This document shows positions 16,206 to 26,406 of a stretch of 64,000 nucleotides of DNA, piece by piece. The notes under the pieces are model-generated. The model had not been told where the DNA came from and searched no databases. It saw only the letters and a list, made by a program, of their open reading frames with translations. This DNA comes from Teretinema sp964641135. GTDB taxonomy: Bacteria; Spirochaetota; Spirochaetia; Treponematales; Treponemataceae. Location: NCBI GenBank assembly GCA_964641135.1, contig CAZXJV010000002.1:18647-82646 (forward strand), read 5' to 3'. Position 1 is the first letter of the stretch; each line of letters starts with the position of its first letter. A program made the position numbers and the translations under genes.

Positions 16206-17858
16206 TTAATAACCGTCGGACAGTTCGCGGTTAAGGTCTCTTTGGCACAATTCCTGATACACCAGGGCCCGTACCTTGAGCTTTGCCTTTATTTCAGGGG
16301 CAAAGGGCATATAGCGCCAGAATACACCGCGAACTTCCTTGGATAATTTCTGGATACCGTCGCTTTCCTTGAGCATCCACAACAGGTAATCATTGATAAA
16401 ATATTCTTTTACATCACCCTTCAGTTTTTGCGACTGGAACCATTGGTAGTAGTTACCGGTCAAGCCTTCTTCCATCCAGTAGTATGAGGCTTTTTCTTTT
16501 GCTACCTGCCAGCGGAGATCTGCAACGGCTGTCAGTACCGCAACCTGAAGGTTCTTTGCATACATCGGAATGGCAATGCGGCCGCGGCTGGTAACACGGT
16601 TGTAGCGATCAAAGGGCTCCCAGCAAAAACCGTAGTCTCCGTAGGTGGGCAGTATGATTACAAAGGGTGGTATCCGGTTCAGCTGGCTTTTATATTGCCG
16701 GCAGTAGGCTTCAGGATCAATGCTTTCCAGCCACCGCATGGTTTCAAGGATGTTTTCGCGGATCCCGACTTCGCGGGAGGAACTGTGAAAGTACTCTCGT
16801 GTCAAAAAGGGGAAGTGGTTGCCCTGGCGCCCGCAAGACATCTTTGCCATCTGACGGATGGTATCAAATTCAGCAGCAACACCGGAGCTGTTTGTTACTC
16901 CGCCGCCTGATTCATCAACCTTTTGCTGCAGGGAACGGACGTCAGCATCAGCTTCCTGGCAATCCCGTAAAAAGGCAGCAAGATCCTTATCCAGAGAAAT
17001 AAGAGTACGCATGCCCTCGGAAAGATCATTCATCGCGCGTTTTTGAGCCTCTGTAAACGGAGCCTTCACACCGGTAAAACCGGGAAGACTTTCGTGATCG
17101 AAAATTCCTTCCAGCTTGCGTTTGAGTTCGCCTTCATAGCGCAGTCGTTCCTCGCTTTTTGCCCTGAGCAGGTTTTCTGCACTTTGCAGTTTCCCCTGGG
17201 CCTTGCTCAGCAGCTGCTGGAACCGGGATGAGTCGTCCTTGCTTTTGCTTTTAACTTCATCAGTTGTTGAAGGATTGATACGGCCCCGGCCGATTTCGCG
17301 CAGCCATTCATCAATATAGTACAGGGGTTCACCGTAAGGATTTTCATCAATAACCCTGGAGAACATCTCCCGTTGTTCAGGCGACAGAAGGGTTGGCAAA
17401 ACAAGGCCGAAACGCAGTGCGTATTTTTTTTCGGGGATTGCAGTTCCTGCTCCGGCCTTTAATGCCAGGTGCTGGGCAAAGTCCCACCAGGCGGTAATAA
17501 GCTGCTGGCGGTATACACCCCGATCTTTGGGATCCTGACAGGTCAGATATTTGGAAAGGATTGTATGTACGCGCTGTGCGGATTCGTTTTCACCGCCCAG
17601 CACTTTTTTATAGTAGGCTGGTGTTTCAAAAAGACTGTGCCCGCTGACAGCCAGTGTTTGTGTTACTTCCGGGAATGTTGCAACAGTCAGATCAACATCG
17701 TTTGGTGTTGATTCGCCTTTACCGACAGCTTCTTTTGAAGAAGAAAACAGGTTCTGTTTGGACAGGGCAGGTTTTGTGCGCTGGGCCGGAAGGACAGGTG
17801 TGTCATCCAGTAATGCAGCAAGTTCCGGATCAAGTCCAAGATCGCTGAAGTCACTCAT
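16206..17858 (-). CDS. Unknown coiled-coil protein, 550 aa
   Basis: Not recognised. The N-terminus (MSDFSDLGLDPELAALLDD) is acidic, followed by a disordered Ser/Lys region. Residues 90-200 are helical (TILSKYLTCQDPKDRGVYRQ). Residues 210-330 form a coiled coil (SRFQQLLSKAQGKLQSAEN, then SLQQKVDESGGG). Residues 340-550 form a folded domain with many aromatic residues (YGDYGFCWEPFDRYNR, MEEGLTGNYYQWFQSQ). No signal peptide or membrane helix. The start at 17858 is chosen because the longer reading frame would run through the tRNA gene. No clear Shine-Dalgarno. It lies 50 bases downstream of tRNA-Ala on the same strand and may share its promoter. Probably lineage-specific. Confidence 0.7.
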   Translation of the reverse strand: MSDFSDLGLDPELAALLDDTPVLPAQRTKPALSKQNLFSSSKEAVGKGESTPNDVDLTVATFPEVTQTLAVSGHSLFETPAYYKKVLGGENESAQRVHTILSKYLTCQDPKDRGVYRQQLITAWWDFAQHLALKAGAGTAIPEKKYALRFGLVLPTLLSPEQREMFSRVIDENPYGEPLYYIDEWLREIGRGRINPSTTDEVKSKSKDDSSRFQQLLSKAQGKLQSAENLLRAKSEERLRYEGELKRKLEGIFDHESLPGFTGVKAPFTEAQKRAMNDLSEGMRTLISLDKDLAAFLRDCQEADADVRSLQQKVDESGGGVTNSSGVAAEFDTIRQMAKMSCGRQGNHFPFLTREYFHSSSREVGIRENILETMRWLESIDPEAYCRQYKSQLNRIPPFVIILPTYGDYGFCWEPFDRYNRVTSRGRIAIPMYAKNLQVAVLTAVADLRWQVAKEKASYYWMEEGLTGNYYQWFQSQKLKGDVKEYFINDYLLWMLKESDGIQKLSKEVRGVFWRYMPFAPEIKAKLKVRALVYQELCQRDLNRELSDGY

Positions 17859-17908
17859 TGGTATTTCTTTGTGTGAGTAAGTGCCGGTATGACAGGAAGG
17901 AAAACTCG

Positions 17909-17982
<74 letters not shown>

Positions 17983-17993
17983 GAGGTAGGCAG

Positions 17994-18023
17994 AGTATAG
18001 CAACATCAGGCCAAAAAGGTCAA
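17994..18023 (-). promoter_or_regulatory. Promoter of tRNA-Ala
   Basis: On the minus strand TTGACC (18023-18018), 18 bases, TATACT (17999-17994); five of six matches in each box. The -10 box ends 11 bases before the mature tRNA 5' end, so only a very short 5' leader is expected. Confidence 0.75.
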
Positions 18024-18113
18024 GTCCTTTTAATGAAAAGACATCCATACCATCATCGTACTTGAAGTGACGTTACTTGTCAAAGAAAAAAAGTGCGCCG
18101 GTTGGCTGCAGAA

Positions 18114-20495
18114 TCAGTTCTCACCGGTATTTCCGGATGTGATTGTAATACGTACAGTTGCAGATCTTCCGAGTGAATCAACAACTGTTATATCCCATGA
18201 TCCGTTTTCACCTTTCCAGAGCAGAAGTTCCTGGGGTTTTGACCGGCCCAAAAAAGCAGAATTGGCAAACCAGAACAGCTCTGTTGTTTCTGCATCTGCC
18301 GATGCCTCTAGCACGAGCTGCCGGTATTTGTCAGCGTCCGGTGGTATGACATAGGTAGTGTTATTGAGCGGAGACAAAATGAACGGAGGCCAGCCTTCTG
18401 CGCGCCTCGACAGGCGGTCCAGATCTTCCGGCCAGGGCGGGGGGGCAAGCCGGGGAAGGCCCGCCTGTTCAAACAGGCGGGCAAGATCGCTGGGCCAGAA
18501 TTCGCGTACTTCGCTGCGGATGTGGGGCCCGGACGTTTCTTCTGTGCGCCAGCCGGTACGGGTATCTATGTGAACACGTCTGTGAATCGAACAGGGCGTG
18601 ATTGGCGAAACACCGGGAATAAACCAGGTGTTTACAAGGGTTGGACAGTCCGGAGAAGGTATTCCTCCTGAAACAGAGCAGACCGGAACGGCACTTACGC
18701 CGTAAGGGGGACTCTCCGGCTTAAGCCGGGTTTCTTCCGGAGTTGCTGCAAGCAGTGCATCAATAATTCCGAACTGAAGCGGTGCGGCCATAAGCCTGCC
18801 GATGAAGGCAGTATTCCCTTCGCCGGAAAAATTACCTATCCAGACAACCAGTACATAGCGGTCAAAGACTGCTACTGACCAGCTGTCCTTGAACCCGATG
18901 GATGTCCCTGTTTTCCAGCCAACAGGGACGCCTGTGCTGGTATCAGGCCGTACCCGTTCCGGGGGAGGGTTGCGTTCCATCATGCGCAGGGTAACCCATG
19001 CCGCTTCTTCGGAAAAAAGGCGGGAACCGGATGAAGGTGCCGGAACAGGTACAGAAGCATTCCGGGTATTCCGGAGCGCACGCTGTGCTGACGGATAAAA
19101 CTGAAGCGGGCGGAAGAAACCCTTGCCGGGCAATGCTGCATACAGTTGAACAAGTTCCATCATTGTAAGCTCTGCACTGCCGAGTACGATTGAAAGGCCA
19201 TAGTGTTCGCGTGAGCGCAATCCGCGTATCCCGGCCTTGTGCAGCAGATCCCACAGATCCGGATTTTCAAGACGGTTGGCCAGGTGCACGGCGGGGATGT
19301 TGCGGCTGTCTGCAAGTGCATCCCAGGCTTTTACCGGTCCCTTGTAATCGCTTTGATAATTGTCGGGAGTATATTCGTTAAAGCTTTGCGGAGTATCGCG
19401 AAGCATTGTTTCCGGATGTATAAGACCCTGTTCCAGGGCAAGGGCATAAATAAAGGGCTTGAGAGTCGAGCCCGGCGAACGCCTGGCAGTTGTGCCGTTG
19501 ACCATTCCCTGTATGGAATCATTGTACCAGTCGGCCGAGCCGACAGCCGCCAGAACCTCCATGGTTGTGTGATCGATCAGGAGGATACTGCCGTTACTGA
19601 CACCCCATGTGCGGTTGCGTCCGATATAGGCGGAAAGATGATCCTCGCACAGACTTTGCAGCCTGTGGTCGATCGTTGTGCGCTGTGTGTGACCTTTTGC
19701 TGCGGGATCAAGAGCCAGAAACTCGCTGTGATGCAGGGCCCGGCGGGGAAAGCGGGCCTGGACCGCAGGCGCCATGCTCATTTCACTGCCGATGAGTGCA
19801 TCAGCAGGTCGTGCCGTTACCCAGCGCTGATACAGGCTTGAACGGGCATCCAGCAGTTCGGCCGGTACCACTCCCTGAAGAGGTCCCCTGCGAACCGGAT
19901 TTTGCGGAATTACCGCCAGCATGAGCATTTCTCCGGTAGTCAGATCACGGGGATGACAGCCGAAGTAAAACCATGATGCAGCGGTAAAGCCCTCTATATT
20001 GCCGCCCATCGGAGCAAGATTCATCCATGCTTCAAGTATCTCCTGCTTGCTGAAACAGGTCTCCAAAAAAAGTGCAGCTGCGATCTGAATAATTTTGCCG
20101 GGAAGCCTGTGTGTTTCAAGTTTGAAGCGCAGGCGGGCTGTCTGCATGGAAATGGTGGACGCGCCTACACGGCGTTCGCGCTTGATATAGGTTTGCCATC
20201 CTGCGCGAAACAGGGCCGGAATGTTGATACCGTGGTGTCCGTAAAAGAACTGGTCTTCCTGCAGTAGTACCGCTTCGATAAGCTCGGGCGGATAGTCTGC
20301 AAGCGGGGAACGCATGCGGTAGCGCTCCTCGCGGTTGAGAAACACATGCAGCAGTGTTCCGTCGCGATCCATGAATGCGGTGGAAAAAGGCAGCGGTGCC
20401 AGTATAGAACCGAAAATACTGTTCCAGACAAGCACCGCGGCCGCTATAAGGGGCGGGACTGCCAGTCCCGCCCCGATCAGCCGGCGCTTCTTCAC
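18114..20495 (-). CDS. pbpC: Penicillin-binding protein 1C
   Basis: A bifunctional peptidoglycan synthase anchored by one N-terminal helix (about residues 10-28). The glycosyltransferase 51 domain (about 40-220) has LLQEDQFFYGHHG and the STISMQTARL motif. The transpeptidase domain shows the three penicillin-binding motifs: SPGSTLKPF with the serine nucleophile near 343, SRN near 397-399 and KTG at 528-530. The C-terminal 110 residues fit the BiPBP_C domain seen in PBP1C. GTG 20495 is chosen because it overlaps the stop of the upstream A2M gene by 4 bases (GTGA); a GTG at 20537 is also in frame. Pairing with a bacterial A2M is a well-known arrangement, thought to combine wall repair with protease trapping in the periplasm. 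Confidence 0.95.
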   Translation of the reverse strand: MKKRRLIGAGLAVPPLIAAAVLVWNSIFGSILAPLPFSTAFMDRDGTLLHVFLNREERYRMRSPLADYPPELIEAVLLQEDQFFYGHHGINIPALFRAGWQTYIKRERRVGASTISMQTARLRFKLETHRLPGKIIQIAAALFLETCFSKQEILEAWMNLAPMGGNIEGFTAASWFYFGCHPRDLTTGEMLMLAVIPQNPVRRGPLQGVVPAELLDARSSLYQRWVTARPADALIGSEMSMAPAVQARFPRRALHHSEFLALDPAAKGHTQRTTIDHRLQSLCEDHLSAYIGRNRTWGVSNGSILLIDHTTMEVLAAVGSADWYNDSIQGMVNGTTARRSPGSTLKPFIYALALEQGLIHPETMLRDTPQSFNEYTPDNYQSDYKGPVKAWDALADSRNIPAVHLANRLENPDLWDLLHKAGIRGLRSREHYGLSIVLGSAELTMMELVQLYAALPGKGFFRPLQFYPSAQRALRNTRNASVPVPAPSSGSRLFSEEAAWVTLRMMERNPPPERVRPDTSTGVPVGWKTGTSIGFKDSWSVAVFDRYVLVVWIGNFSGEGNTAFIGRLMAAPLQFGIIDALLAATPEETRLKPESPPYGVSAVPVCSVSGGIPSPDCPTLVNTWFIPGVSPITPCSIHRRVHIDTRTGWRTEETSGPHIRSEVREFWPSDLARLFEQAGLPRLAPPPWPEDLDRLSRRAEGWPPFILSPLNNTTYVIPPDADKYRQLVLEASADAETTELFWFANSAFLGRSKPQELLLWKGENGSWDITVVDSLGRSATVRITITSGNTGEN

Positions 20496-23400
20496 CGGCC
20501 GGTAACCGTAAAGTCTTCCTGGGGCCGCAGGGCCCACAGGGATTTATTATACAAGGCTTCTGCGAACAGGGGGGGGACGGTAAAGCGTCCGGCGTTTACG
20601 GCCCTGGTCTGGTAGGTAAAACTGCCAAGGCGGGTATCAACCGTACCGAACACAACAATGCGGTCTTCGCGGATATCAACATAGGCCGGCCGCCATGCAG
20701 AACCTGACCCGCCAGTGCGGATAGACTGGGTATCCGGTTCAAGACCGGCAGGGAGCAGATCGACCAGCGCCACATCGTAGACGGGAGATCCGGTCAGGCT
20801 GCGGAAGTTGAGTTTGACTGTAACTACATCGCCGACCGCCGCCGTTGTTATGCGGCGCCCTGAGCTGTCCATGTATTCGCGGTACACTTCAATGCCGTTT
20901 TTGGTTTCCGTTTTGGGAACCTCGCGGTCAAAGCCGGCCTGGGTAACCTGCCAGAACAGGTGAAGCCGCTCACGGTTTTGCAGCGCCAGGGCTGTCGCAT
21001 CGCGGGAGAAGGGGGTGGTAACAAGCCGTTCACCTTGCGGTGCCAGAGCCCGTGTTGATTTATCCGCCAGGATCTCGCTGATGGTTATCCGCGCCGAGTC
21101 AAGGGCGGGTGCCGCCGTAAGGTAGGCGTCAATCGCCATCAGGGCCAGGTTTGCAGAATGGGTGGTGTACTGCTGACCCGAGAGCTGATCGGCCATCGAA
21201 GCAAGGAGTTCTTCCTGCACCTCGTTGAGCCTTCGGGGGAAGTGGCGCGCCGTGATATTCAAATAAATGGAGCTGTACCCAAGGCTGTCCATGTAGCGCC
21301 AGTCGCCCTGCCGTGCCATCTGCTTCACAGCTTTGCCAAGCTGGATGGATGCTTCAAGGTCCAGCTTGAGCAGCGCCTGGGTGCCGGCCAGATACAGAGC
21401 GGCAAGTCCGGTGTCGGCATTGCGGCCGGCAGCGGCGATATCGCGTTTGAGGGTTTCCACAAAGCTGGTAGTTACCTGGCCGTTCAGGGTAAGAACATAG
21501 ACCGCGTAGGCGCGGGTGTCCAGGTTCCAGGAACTGGTGCCGCCCGACCGTGCAATAGTGCGCAGTGCGTCCATGGTGTTTGACATAAAGGTGTCGGGTA
21601 CATAGTAGCCTTTGCTGCGCGCATCGGTGAGGAAGTGGGCGCTGTATGTGGTGATCCAGGGATCAGACTCTGACAAGGCTGTCCAGATACCGATGGACTT
21701 GTCGCTTTTTGCCCGTGCCTGCAATATGGAGATGATGCGGTTTACCGCCTGTTCTGTTTCCTGTCTGGTAAAGGAGAACTCCTTCTGGAATTCCGGATAC
21801 AGGAAGGGCCATGCGGCGCTGACCAGCTGTTCGGAACAGCCATAGGGGAATGTTTTGAGGAAGAAGTTTAGTCCCCTTGCCATACCCATCGGCAGCCAGG
21901 AAAGACTGGCTTCGCGTGTGGCAAATTCTTCATACAGGGTGCGGTCCAGTTTTATTTCTGCAGAACCTGTTTTAAGGGCGCCGGTTTGCAGACTTACACG
22001 ATAGGGTACGGCCGGCCGGATGCTCATGTAGCTGGCCAGCTGGCTGCGTTCATTGCCGCTTGAGGCAAAGAAGCGCAGCTCGGCACCGCCGAGCGGACCT
22101 GCAGCCTTTACTCTGACTGTCAGGGTCTGGTCGCGTCCTTCGGGTATCTGCAACGTCATACGGCTTTCGCCTGTCACGCTCAGATGGGCGCTTGGTTTTA
22201 TTTCAAAGGCGATGCGTGCGTCCTCACCTGAACCTTTCAGGTTGTTGGTTACCGTGACGGCGACATCGAACTCGTCTCCGGGAGCAGCCATCATCGGGGC
22301 GTTTGGCGAGATGATAAAGCTGTCGCGTACCAGACCCCGGTCGTCTGCGGCACCGAGAGCCTGATCGGAAACTGCAACAGCCATGACTCGCACCGTGCCG
22401 TTAAAGTAGTCCGGGATGCGCCAGGTGACGGTGCGTTTTTCGGGGCCGGAGTCCATGATTCCGGACCAGAAAGCGACCGGCTGGTTCTGTTTGCGTTTGA
22501 AGGGGTTAAGGTTTCTGCCCAGCAGTTCATCATAGCCTGCGCCGCCGCCCATCGCGGCAAGGGAATTGGCAATGCGGAATTCGGGTAACAGCAGGTCAAG
22601 GATCTGGGCTGTACGCACCTCGAGAGCCCGTTTCTGGAAGAAGAATGCCAGCGGATCGGGCGTTTTATAACCGGCAAGCTGCAGGATTCCTTCGTCAACA
22701 GCGTAAATAATGATTTTACCGGGTCTGGATGTTGACCAGGTGACAGGCAAGTCCTGTCCGGGCTTTATATCGCCCGGGAAATCAAGGCTAATGCGGTTTG
22801 TCTTGCTTTCCTTGCTGATTGAGAACGGTACCGACCCGTAGCTGAACGGCGCCATGTAAATTTCAGGCGAAGAAAGGGAGCGGGTGTAGGCGACGTTGAT
22901 ATAGCCGTTGTCTTCCAGACCGCGGGGTACGGTGATGGTCTGCATTGTGGTGTTTCCGGTACTCTTGAACCATTTATGGGCATAGACCTTGTCGCGTTCT
23001 ATTGTAATCAGACCTGCTCCCTCATAGGGAGCCTTGATCATCAGCTCGATGGTTTCGCCCTCGGCAAAGTCTGTGCGGTTAAGGGTGATCTCAAGTTCTG
23101 CCGTACGTGTAAGGCTGCGTTCGACGTTCTGTGTACCGGCAACCGAGAAAGCAATACGATTGTATTCAAGTCCATCCTGTCCGGTTATAACCAGTTCAAA
23201 CTCGCCGCTGGCTGCGCTGGGCAGGCGGTAATCAAGGCCGGCAGCAGGAATATTGTGGCGGGTTTGGCTTACAGGATAGGCCTTGCGGACTGACTGGTAG
23301 CGATACACGCCGTTTGGCTGACGTACCAGTACGGAAACGTACCGCATCTCGTTCAGGCTGAATACAAGATCCCTGACGGCGGTGCGTTTCAGATCGGGAT

Positions 23401-26254
23401 CTATGGCCAGAATGTTTACCATGCGTACAGAATCTCGACGGATGAAGGATAAGGGGCCGTCGGCTTTCCAGCCGATCATCCAGTCCAGGGGGCTGACGAA
23501 CAGGCTGGTTTCGGTAGATACGTTGCGGCCGGAACCCTTTTCGAAGGCTTCGGCATAGAAACGCAGATTGTAGGTTGCACGGTCAAATTTGGACAGGTCT
23601 ATTGCAAATTGCGCATGACCGTCATCCGCTGTAGTGCGGGTGCCGAGGAATTCCTGGTAGTTGCGGTCGCCGAGCCAGGGGTCGCGGAAGGTCCAGTCCC
23701 GCCATTGGCGGAAGTACTGATATCCGGGGCTCAAGGTTATCTGGGCCTTGACCTCGTTGCCGACAGCAGCTGTTCCGAACAGGTTGCGTACGTTAACAAT
23801 ACCGGAAATCTGTCCGGGTTTTATCCAGCCTGCAGCCGGCAGGGGATCGGTTACGGCGGTAACTGTCAGTGTGTCCGGAAGGAATTCTTCCACCTTTACC
23901 GTTTGGCTTCCAAGCTGTATGCGGCGTTCCGAGCCGTTTTCTTCACGTATAAGATACAGGTGGAATGTGTATGTGCCGGTCGGCGACCAGTCGTGGGTGC
24001 TGAAGCGGACTTCGTTGAAGCCTTCTGCTGTTAACGGAAAGCGTCGGTTAAATACTTCGTTGCCGCGCGGATCGATAACCCTGCATTCAAGAGGTGTGCG
24101 GGCAAGGGAGATGTTCCAGTCACCGGCTTTTACTATCATGGCCATGCGGACCTCGTCGCCGGGGCGGTACAGACCGCGGTCCGAGAAGATGAAGGCATTG
24201 ACCTTGTTCGGATCGGTTGCCCCGTATACACCGCCGGTATCAAAGGCAGACCAGTCCAGCTGACGGCCGGTGGCTGTAAAGGGCATAAACGAAAGGTCTT
24301 CGCCGCGGTGAACTACAAAGGCGGTAGGCGCGCGCTCGCGCTGATACGAGGAAAGCGACGGCAGTGTAACCATGCCGTCCTGGCCGGTTTCTGCCTGGAC
24401 CAGAACGTTTCCGTTCAGCCCGATTACAGAAACCGTTGCGCCTGAAACAGGATCGCCGGTGGCAAGTGACTGAACAAAGATGGCACGGGTTCCGTCGGTA
24501 TTCGTTTTTACCAAAAAGCCCAGATCGGTTACCATAATAAGCCGCTTGTCCGGGTTTGCATTACGATCGCGATCCTGTACGGTAAATACAAACAGCCCGT
24601 GACGCAGGTTCTGGTCGGGAATGTTGTTCAGATAGCGGCTGAAATCGAAGGAAAAATGTCTCAGTTCACGCTCGTTTGCATGTGCAATCCTGAGGCTTTC
24701 GGTGTACTGCACGCTCAGATTCTGTTCGTTAAAGCGGTAATTGGTAAAACGGAAGTTGTTCAGGTCGCCGTTCGACTGGGATATCAGGTGGTTTATATCA
24801 TCCGGTCTGACACGGTTTACAACAAACTCAACATTCTGTACTCCGCGGCTGTACATGGCAAGGCGTCGGTCGCCGGTCAGGGACAGGAGACTTCCTTCGG
24901 AAAGGATGGCAATTTCCCGCGGGAACTGGCGTACCCGGAATATGGTTCCATAGGAATCGGGCAAAAAATAGTCGCCCCAAAATCGGGCAGCCCGGTCAAG
25001 CTCAACAAAGATCTGGCGTCCCGGTTCGGCAGTAAAGCGGAAGCTGTTTACAGAATTGAAGCGCAGCTCGGCAGGTATGGGTTCAGGGGTAATGCGCCGC
25101 GACAGGGCGAGCACCTCGGGCAGCATCTCCTGGGTGCTCCAGGAGTGATTGCGATTGGCGCGAAGGCCGGGAAGTTCCGGCCGGTCAACAGGCAGCTCCC
25201 AGACGCGGATGTTGCGCATCAGTTCTTCTGTGGAAATCTCGCCCCGTGTGGTCAGTATAAACACCTGGTCGAATTTGTTATCCGGTGTTTTAATCAGTTC
25301 ATGGCTCAGGGATTGCACCTGCACAAAGCTGGTTGCGCCGGGGATCTGGACGCTCGCGCTCAGATTGGACGCGCTGGTTGATCCTCCTGCCGAGCTTGCC
25401 ACTCCCCTGCGGACACTCAGGCGCATATCAACTGCACGGGCAGGCATGCCCAGCGGTTCGGAGACGATCCATGCTGTCTGAAAGGTTTTGTCGTAGCTGA
25501 CAGTGAACTGGTGCGGGCGTTTTTCAAGCGAACCGGATGAGGCGTTCATAACCGGTTCCAGCAACAGGGCGCTTTCAAGGCTTGCAGTATCGATCGGATA
25601 GTTTGCCCGCAGGGTAAACAGAGCCCGCTTGATACGGCTGTCTTCGGGGTCGATGTAAAAATCGCTGTCACTTACTGTTATGTGAAAATCTGCAATGGAA
25701 AAATCAAATGTTTGTTTTGCTGATATATGTGAAGGAAACAGGGCCGGGGAAAGGGTGACGGTGTAACGGGTGCCGATGGCCCACCATTGGCCCGGAGAAA
25801 AACGGAGTACGGCATCGCCATCCCAGGCCCAGGTGCCGGGAATCGCCGGGGTAATGGTTATTCCGCTGGTGACGGCTTTTCCGGCCATTTCGGCCGGTGC
25901 TGCCGAGCCGTAAAAAGTGATAACAAGGGGATCTATGCGTCCGTTTTCCCAGTCATTGGAAGGACGTGACCAGGAATAGTCTATCAGCACGGGCTGGGGC
26001 TGTTTTGAAAGCCAGATGCGCCAGCCGAAAAAGACGTTTGTGCCAATGACGATCAGAACTGCCGCACCGATTACAAAGGGCTTGTAGCGGACAGCAAAGC
26101 GCCCGGCAGCGCTGGCTGCGGCACGGCGTGCTTTACCTCCTGCGCCGGTCGTTAAAAAACGTCCGATTGCCTTGATGAAGCCCGGAGGCGAATAGCTGCC
26201 GAATATAAAGCGCATAATGCTTCCAAAGGTTTTTTTCGGTTTTTTTTCTGACAT
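20492..26254 (-). CDS. Bacterial alpha-2-macroglobulin with thioester motif
   Basis: A 1920-residue member of the large bacterial A2M family (YfhM type), which traps attacking proteases by a bait-region cleavage and covalent thioester capture. One membrane helix near the N-terminus (VIGAAVLIVIGTNVFFG, about residues 62-80) anchors it; I see no lipobox, unlike the E. coli protein. MG-type beta-sandwich domains fill residues 90-1250. The thioester motif GCSEQ is intact at residues 1472-1476. A Gly-rich stretch, AAMGGGAGYDELLGR, may lie in or near the bait region. ATG 26254 is favoured over ATG/upstream codons at 26293 because GGGAG lies 6 bases before it and the promoter overlaps the longer version. 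It is the first gene of an operon with pbpC. Confidence 0.95.
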   Translation of the reverse strand: MSEKKPKKTFGSIMRFIFGSYSPPGFIKAIGRFLTTGAGGKARRAAASAAGRFAVRYKPFVIGAAVLIVIGTNVFFGWRIWLSKQPQPVLIDYSWSRPSNDWENGRIDPLVITFYGSAAPAEMAGKAVTSGITITPAIPGTWAWDGDAVLRFSPGQWWAIGTRYTVTLSPALFPSHISAKQTFDFSIADFHITVSDSDFYIDPEDSRIKRALFTLRANYPIDTASLESALLLEPVMNASSGSLEKRPHQFTVSYDKTFQTAWIVSEPLGMPARAVDMRLSVRRGVASSAGGSTSASNLSASVQIPGATSFVQVQSLSHELIKTPDNKFDQVFILTTRGEISTEELMRNIRVWELPVDRPELPGLRANRNHSWSTQEMLPEVLALSRRITPEPIPAELRFNSVNSFRFTAEPGRQIFVELDRAARFWGDYFLPDSYGTIFRVRQFPREIAILSEGSLLSLTGDRRLAMYSRGVQNVEFVVNRVRPDDINHLISQSNGDLNNFRFTNYRFNEQNLSVQYTESLRIAHANERELRHFSFDFSRYLNNIPDQNLRHGLFVFTVQDRDRNANPDKRLIMVTDLGFLVKTNTDGTRAIFVQSLATGDPVSGATVSVIGLNGNVLVQAETGQDGMVTLPSLSSYQRERAPTAFVVHRGEDLSFMPFTATGRQLDWSAFDTGGVYGATDPNKVNAFIFSDRGLYRPGDEVRMAMIVKAGDWNISLARTPLECRVIDPRGNEVFNRRFPLTAEGFNEVRFSTHDWSPTGTYTFHLYLIREENGSERRIQLGSQTVKVEEFLPDTLTVTAVTDPLPAAGWIKPGQISGIVNVRNLFGTAAVGNEVKAQITLSPGYQYFRQWRDWTFRDPWLGDRNYQEFLGTRTTADDGHAQFAIDLSKFDRATYNLRFYAEAFEKGSGRNVSTETSLFVSPLDWMIGWKADGPLSFIRRDSVRMVNILAIDPDLKRTAVRDLVFSLNEMRYVSVLVRQPNGVYRYQSVRKAYPVSQTRHNIPAAGLDYRLPSAASGEFELVITGQDGLEYNRIAFSVAGTQNVERSLTRTAELEITLNRTDFAEGETIELMIKAPYEGAGLITIERDKVYAHKWFKSTGNTTMQTITVPRGLEDNGYINVAYTRSLSSPEIYMAPFSYGSVPFSISKESKTNRISLDFPGDIKPGQDLPVTWSTSRPGKIIIYAVDEGILQLAGYKTPDPLAFFFQKRALEVRTAQILDLLLPEFRIANSLAAMGGGAGYDELLGRNLNPFKRKQNQPVAFWSGIMDSGPEKRTVTWRIPDYFNGTVRVMAVAVSDQALGAADDRGLVRDSFIISPNAPMMAAPGDEFDVAVTVTNNLKGSGEDARIAFEIKPSAHLSVTGESRMTLQIPEGRDQTLTVRVKAAGPLGGAELRFFASSGNERSQLASYMSIRPAVPYRVSLQTGALKTGSAEIKLDRTLYEEFATREASLSWLPMGMARGLNFFLKTFPYGCSEQLVSAAWPFLYPEFQKEFSFTRQETEQAVNRIISILQARAKSDKSIGIWTALSESDPWITTYSAHFLTDARSKGYYVPDTFMSNTMDALRTIARSGGTSSWNLDTRAYAVYVLTLNGQVTTSFVETLKRDIAAAGRNADTGLAALYLAGTQALLKLDLEASIQLGKAVKQMARQGDWRYMDSLGYSSIYLNITARHFPRRLNEVQEELLASMADQLSGQQYTTHSANLALMAIDAYLTAAPALDSARITISEILADKSTRALAPQGERLVTTPFSRDATALALQNRERLHLFWQVTQAGFDREVPKTETKNGIEVYREYMDSSGRRITTAAVGDVVTVKLNFRSLTGSPVYDVALVDLLPAGLEPDTQSIRTGGSGSAWRPAYVDIREDRIVVFGTVDTRLGSFTYQTRAVNAGRFTVPPLFAEALYNKSLWALRPQEDFTVTGR

Positions 26255-26281
26255 TAACTGCTCCCGTTTTGTTGTGCTGTC

Positions 26282-26309
26282 AGTATACCGCATTTTATGT
26301 GAAATACAA
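26282..26309 (-). promoter_or_regulatory. Promoter of the A2M-pbpC operon
   Basis: Minus strand TTGTAT (26309-26304), 16 bases, TATACT (26287-26282). The -10 box is a five of six match. The element lies about 28 bases upstream of the chosen start codon and inside the longer alternative reading frame, which supports the downstream start. Confidence 0.5.
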
Positions 26310-26406
26310 CGAAAGACTGAGATGTTTTGCCCTCTTGCGCATTACATGGTTTTTAATGTGGGTGTATACTTACGGAAATGTTTAATATGAACGGAGGATT
26401 TCATAG

